From: Spirometra erinaceieuropaei
Lineage: Eukaryota; Platyhelminthes; Cestoda; Diphyllobothriidea; Diphyllobothriidae
Length of the DNA stretch: 64,000 bases
NCBI GenBank assembly: GCA_902702965.1
Contig: CACRXP010000172.1
Span: 170,197-234,196 of the forward strand
Direction of reading: 5' to 3'
The position numbers and the translations under genes were made by a program. Under the pieces are notes generated by a model. It had not been told where the DNA came from and did not search any database. It saw only the letters and a program-made list of their open reading frames with translations. Shown in pieces: positions 59,390 to 64,000 of this stretch. The first letter of the stretch is position 1. The number at the start of each line of letters is the position of its first letter.

Positions 59390-59992
59390 GGGGATTACAA
59401 CTTTAGGAACACATCGATAGCGATGAACACAAAAGAAACAGGACAATGACGAGACAATGATCATTCATTCATTCAAGGTCATTTCAAGGTCAGGCTGCAC
59501 ACCCAAATGAACAGAGGAGTTATCCTATGACAGAAATTGGCAAAACCGCGTCAGACTCTTGCATCTGGGCGGGGATAGTGATGGAGCCAACCTTAAGTTT
59601 CCGATTTGACTTTTCTAGCGCAAGAGGGGAATATTCACACATGAGGATGGCTGAACACAATCGACACAGTTTCCGCAACTAATCACTGCCACGAAATGTA
59701 ACAGCTCTGTTTGTATGTCAGAATTGCTTCCAGGCCCTCAGCAAGGTGTTTTCACCGCACGTGGTGGATGACATGCATGCATGGGTGTATATACTCGATT
59801 GTCAACCTTTTCCTGAATTATAAACTCAGAACAAAATCTAAGCTGGCGTGTGAATGTCAAGCGGAATAGAACAGCAGGAGCTGAATCCCAATCCCTGAGA
59901 TCAAAATTTTAGACAGTACGAGAGTGCCTAAATTGTATTTACTAGAAATCTGTCGACCATTATATATGTGCATATGCAGAATATAATTACCG

Positions 59993-60470
59993 ACAAAGAC
60001 AAGGGAGACTGGAATGGTCACTTCCGGCTTACTAGATGTCGTTAGCCAGTCATACCCAACCCCGAAGTGTGGAACACCTGGGGCTCGAACTCGCACAACG
60101 TAACGAGTGAGTTCCGCAAGAACGATCGCTGAGCGTCCCTCTACCTTTATAATGATAAAGGGGCGCTAACCAATCGTGTTACGGACATCGCTCGTCCGGT
60201 TGTACTTTGGGGCTCTCTCTAGAGCCCAACCAGCTGCCGCATAACGGCGCGTAATATAGGCAGAATACCATTACCAACAGAGACAGGGCAGAGTGGAATG
60301 GCCATTTCTGGTTTAGTAGTCTTCGTCGGCCAGTCACACCCAACCCCTGAGATCGAACCTCAGGTGTTCCACACTTCGGGATTGGGTATGACTGGCTGAC
60401 GACGGCTGATAAGTCGGAAATGGCCATTTCAGCCTCCCTTGTCTTTGTCGGCAATGTTATTCTGCCTATA
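59993..60470. repeat. cluster of SINE-like repeats in both orientations
   Basis: A minus copy at 59993-60120 reads TGGAATGGTCACTTCCGGCT and GTTAGCCAGTCATACCCAAC, then a tRNA-like head GGGGCTCGAACTCGC. A second minus tail follows at 60130-60350, and a plus tail at 60350-60470 (GGTATGACTGGCTGACGACG; CCTCCCTTGTCTTTGTCGGC). It resembles the arrangement at 36940-37466. Confidence 0.7.
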
Positions 60471-60479
60471 CACACATAT

Positions 60480-63400
60480 GCATATATATACCGAATAACG
60501 GAGGTAGTGTGCATTCTGAGATGCTATAGTAAAAAGGGAGGACTCGTTGGAAAACCAACTATATATTTATAAACAGGATGGACGGCTCAAACAAACAATC
60601 TTTTTGAGTCAAAAATTAGGCTGACATACAAAAAATAGAATTTGTCTCCAACAGCACATAGTGCCTGAGAACCAGTGAGTGATCGGAAGTGAATAAACTT
60701 TGAAAACAAGATTTAAAGGCCAGAAAACTCACAGGCACACGTTTGATAAAAAAAGCACGGAGCAATAGGACATTGTGTACATTAAGTTAAAATCTGTCAG
60801 TAGATCAAATTCCGTTATACGCTTTTACCCCAATACGAGGTCTGGGGTCAATTTTCGGCATTAAACCGCCTCTCACTGAAGGTCCCTGAACTTTCTGCTG
60901 GCACATCGTTAGTTCATCATGATATTGGCGACGCTGGCTTCCTAAAAATGTCTCGAACTCCGTACAAAAGTTGTAAGTGAAAAACTGCAAACTAATGACA
61001 AAACCGTCTGGCCGAGTGGCGGATAAATGTTTCAGTTGTCCGGAAGTGAGTTATTTGTTCCTCAAGCTTTGTCTACTCTTTATCTGTTATTTGTCAGCTA
61101 ACTGCCCGCCCCCAAAAGCGGACGGTGTATTTAATTGTGTGTGGAGAATGGAAACAAAAGCATTCGGGGCACTGAAGCCGGAGCCACCCATCTCGACGGA
61201 AACTATAAAGTACCACACCCGACGCACAGTTTTCCGTCCCAGGAACTTCGTTTTGTCCACCTCAGTCCGGTTGGAGGGTTAACTAATGACTGACCTATCC
61301 TTTTCAACGAGCAGACTTATAGTGGTGAGGTGATTTAAAGACGGTGCAGTTGTGGCGTTTTTAAGGCCTGGAGACTGTCAATGACTGTCTGTTAAGGACC
61401 AGAAAAGAGCGTTCCAATCTCTCTTTCCCTCACCACCTCCCTTATTGGCTTACTCATGGTTGTGCGACCGCCTCTGCGAGGCCTTAGATGCAAAGTCTCG
61501 ACGCCAACTGGGAACGTATGCTTCCGTCTTGCAATCAGGGCGGACCGCTGAAGGGCACACACACACATGCGACCTTAAATGTCTGTAATCGTGACCGTAA
61601 GGACGTGGGCCCGTACCTCAGGTGATTGAATCAAAAATGCAATGACCAACTGAACCAGTTTCAAGCCTTAGACGCCTGATCTTTGATTGGAGTATGACCG
61701 GCTAATGACTCGGTAGTTTAAATTTCAAAAGCAACCGAATTTTCTTTTCGTGTCCAAATTTTGAGTGATTGGAGACCCTCCATGCAAGTAAATTCCAGGA
61801 CTGTATTGCGAACCCTTGCGAACCTCAATGCATTATCTTTCTCATAGATCTGACAGCAACCACTCGATGCCCTGGGACTTTTGAGCTATAGAAAAAGCGA
61901 CGTTAGTTAAGCACTCGAATACTAACAGAATAGCAAATAAATTCTGCCGGCTTCTCAATCTCAAGCACACTGCAGAAGTTACTCCACAGGAACTGGGCAC
62001 TACTGCTTTAAACCAGTCCTTTGCTACCGATACGTCGATGGGGTCATGATTCCGTTAAAAGGATCCCCCTGAGACGCTCACATAATCTGCGCAAGACAGA
62101 GTTTGAACTATGCAGATCAACGCATTTGGTCAGGTGTCTGTTCGGGGCGCATGCTTAAGGACGAGAGACTATCTGTATGCCCGTTCTGAAAGCACTTCGC
62201 TTGCTTAAACTGGACTTTCGCTTAACTGGCACAAGGAGTGAATGACAGCCAGTGAGGCGGTCTGCTTGTTGTAAGTTCATTAAAGTGTTCCGCTCAGGCC
62301 ATGTGGGTCAATATGCTACACTGACCGAAAAAGCAGGGGTGATCTCTACACTACAAGGGTGGGGCCAGAAACGGTTCTTAGACTGTCGATAATTTGACTT
62401 TCGCTAATTGGCTTCGGGCGGTGGTCGGCCGTCTGGTCACTTAATGGCCTTAACCGATCACGCACAGTCGCAATGCCGTAGAGATCGCCAGGATTAGCTG
62501 GAACAATTGACCGACTGGATTAGACGAAGAGCAAAGCGTCGTAGCCCTCGGCGCCCCTGCTAAGATGTGCCGTTGAGTCAATATACTAATATGCACTGCA
62601 CTGGGATTGCTTTTAGTATAAGCGTGTACCTAAAAGGTCATTTAGATATACAGTTGACTCTTTGTTATTAGACAAATGGCCACGTATCTTTTCCTAACTA
62701 GCAGTCAGTATGGTTTAAGGCGTTAAAATGCTTTGGATTACTCGGACAGCCTCTCACTTGTACCAAAGTATTTCAGTCCTTTCTCATTCTTCTAACCGGC
62801 GGAGGCAATGGTACACGGTCTACCAAGAAATGAGAACCAGAGAAAGCATTTTTCGACATTTTCGTCTGGGTAATTCATGATGACGCAATGAGTGCTGCAG
62901 TGTACAGACTCAAAACTAAACTCTAGAAGATTTCCATATTTTACGAACACATAAATAAACTCGTAAGAAGAAGATCAAAGACCAACCCGACAGCTCTGAA
63001 GATATGTTTTTGCGACCTGGGAATCATGACTCTGGGGCTACCGGGGTCTGCAGACAGACAGTCATAAATTTAACACTTTTTTCTTTTAATCGGACGGCTT
63101 CAACGGCATGTTTCAAGTTAGAAGCACGTAGAGACAGTATTATTGCAGAAAACATCACTTGCTAAACGTTGCAAATGAAAGAGTGCATCTTTCTCTTTAT
63201 ACTGGAATCTTTTTCGCCTTGTTTGTTCACTTTCTAAGATTATAAATATATAACAGAGTGGTCATACAAATACCAAGATACTGCGGAAACTGCTAATCTT
63301 CTGCCCATTCCGTCTACAAATCATGCATAAGCGGAAACTAGGCCGTACAAAAGGTATCTTACCATGTGCTTAAAAGTTAACATAGCTACCCGATGGTGAG

Positions 63401-63700
63401 CCTTTTCGCGGTAAGTTACTGAGTATTCGCGAACGACAAGAAACTGTCGTAATGTTTAAAAAAAGGATGGCCTGTAGGCATTGTTTGTGCGTTTAAGAAC
63501 ATACAATCGCGCAGATTTGAAAAACATCCTTTTTAAAATTCAACAAACTATTGGTTTTTTAAACACAACCTGTCGGCTTGCAGCTTACTTTATCTGATTT
63601 GCGTGATGAAAAAAGCCAATTCTCAAGTGCGGTAAGTTCCGTTTGATAAAACTCTCAAGGTTAGATTACTCTCTGCTCATAGAACAATACGCGCGTATGC
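60480..63700. other. no gene recognised
   Basis: The sequence is mixed. The minus-strand frame at 60805-60990 and the plus frame at 60977-61282 lack any family resemblance I can name. A UCR1 exon of PDE4 would be expected upstream on the minus strand, but I could not find it here. Confidence 0.5.
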
Positions 63701-63719
63701 AAACACTGAAAGTTGTGAA

Positions 63720-63862
63720 CATTTTGACTGACACAATTATTTATAAACATATTGAGCATAAAAAGGGACATTTTTAAATGAAAAGGTAAAGTATGCAGCA
63801 TTTTAGACGTCTACTTTACTTTCCGTCATCACGTTCCATGAGTTAGGTCACATCCTGTGCAG
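63720..63862. mobile_element. MITE right-end fragment
   Basis: TTCCATGAGTTAGGTCACAT CCTGTG is the inverse of the MITE left end CA..TG..CTAACTCATGAAA. The left part is not seen in recognisable form. Confidence 0.45.
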
Positions 63863-63884
63863 GCTTATATATATATATATAACT

Positions 63885-64000
63885 GGTAGACCCCAGTGGT
63901 GGACCAGCTGCGCCAGGTGCGCCTGTGCGCATGTTTGTGTTTCCGGTTCCAGCTGGTGGTCAGGGTTATGGTTGGCTGAATGAAGGCAAACAAGCCCGAA
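63885..64000 (+). repeat. dispersed repeat E at the window edge
   Basis: CCCAGTGGTGGACCAGCTGC GCCAGGTGCGCC..GTTTGTGTTTCCGG and GGTCAGGGTTATGGTTGGCT match 22945-23020 and 22640-22725. It runs off the window. Confidence 0.65.

Noticed and set aside
1..64000. CRISPR arrays, bacterial operons, rRNA genes
   Set aside because: No regularly spaced repeats, no gene packing with ribosome binding sites and no rRNA-like sequence were seen; the window is eukaryotic.

Overview
This window looks like intron- and repeat-rich animal DNA, most likely from a parasitic flatworm. The grounds are a diverged cyclic-AMP phosphodiesterase 4 (PDE4) gene cut into small exons by introns of up to 19 kb, telomere-like TTAGGG tracts inside dispersed elements, tRNA-derived SINE-like repeats, and repeats carrying what looks like a hammerhead ribozyme core of the kind known from flatworm retroelements. 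Cestode versus trematode cannot be settled from sequence alone. There is no bacterial-style gene packing, and most open frames are chance frames or lie inside repeats.

The one host gene I can support is PDE4, on the minus strand. Its exons, in transcript order, are at 41214-41093 (linker, tentative), 38426-38308 (first part of UCR2), 18882-18328 (rest of UCR2 plus a long low-complexity linker), 9897-9799 (start of the catalytic domain), 4727-4563 (YHNKIHAADV metal/catalytic motif), 3985-3886 (HDVNHPG motif), 3765-3611 and 820-698. Every junction between assigned exons has GT-AG borders and a compatible reading phase. UCR1 was not found and may lie beyond the right edge. The last part of the catalytic domain, including the HCADLSNPTK-type motif, lies beyond the left edge.

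The rest is mobile DNA. A 1.9 kb Tc1/mariner-type DD34E element (28740-30656) is complete from TA to TA, with near-identical terminal repeats, a transposase split by a 43-base intron, and one in-frame stop. About ten long foldback MITEs share its terminal motif and TA target sites: 1126-2119 and 23492-24483 are near-identical full copies, and the others are older. A second group of inverted-repeat elements (14361, 19452, 31448, 31849, 56076 and a tiny 87-base hairpin at 46946) has TIRs of the type GATGTGGTTATGTAGCCCCA, and most enclose TTAGGG-like tracts. A roughly 400-600 base repeat, here called family C, occurs at least ten times. Two tRNA-derived families (around 23088, 37131-37466 and 59993-60470; and 10160 and 54694) and four copies of the hammerhead-like repeat (16090, 24511, 39230, 57431) complete the picture.

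Stretches 24600-26450, 33060-36900, 47033-51110, 52560-54690, 57950-59990 and 60480-63700 hold nothing I recognise apart from short simple repeats.
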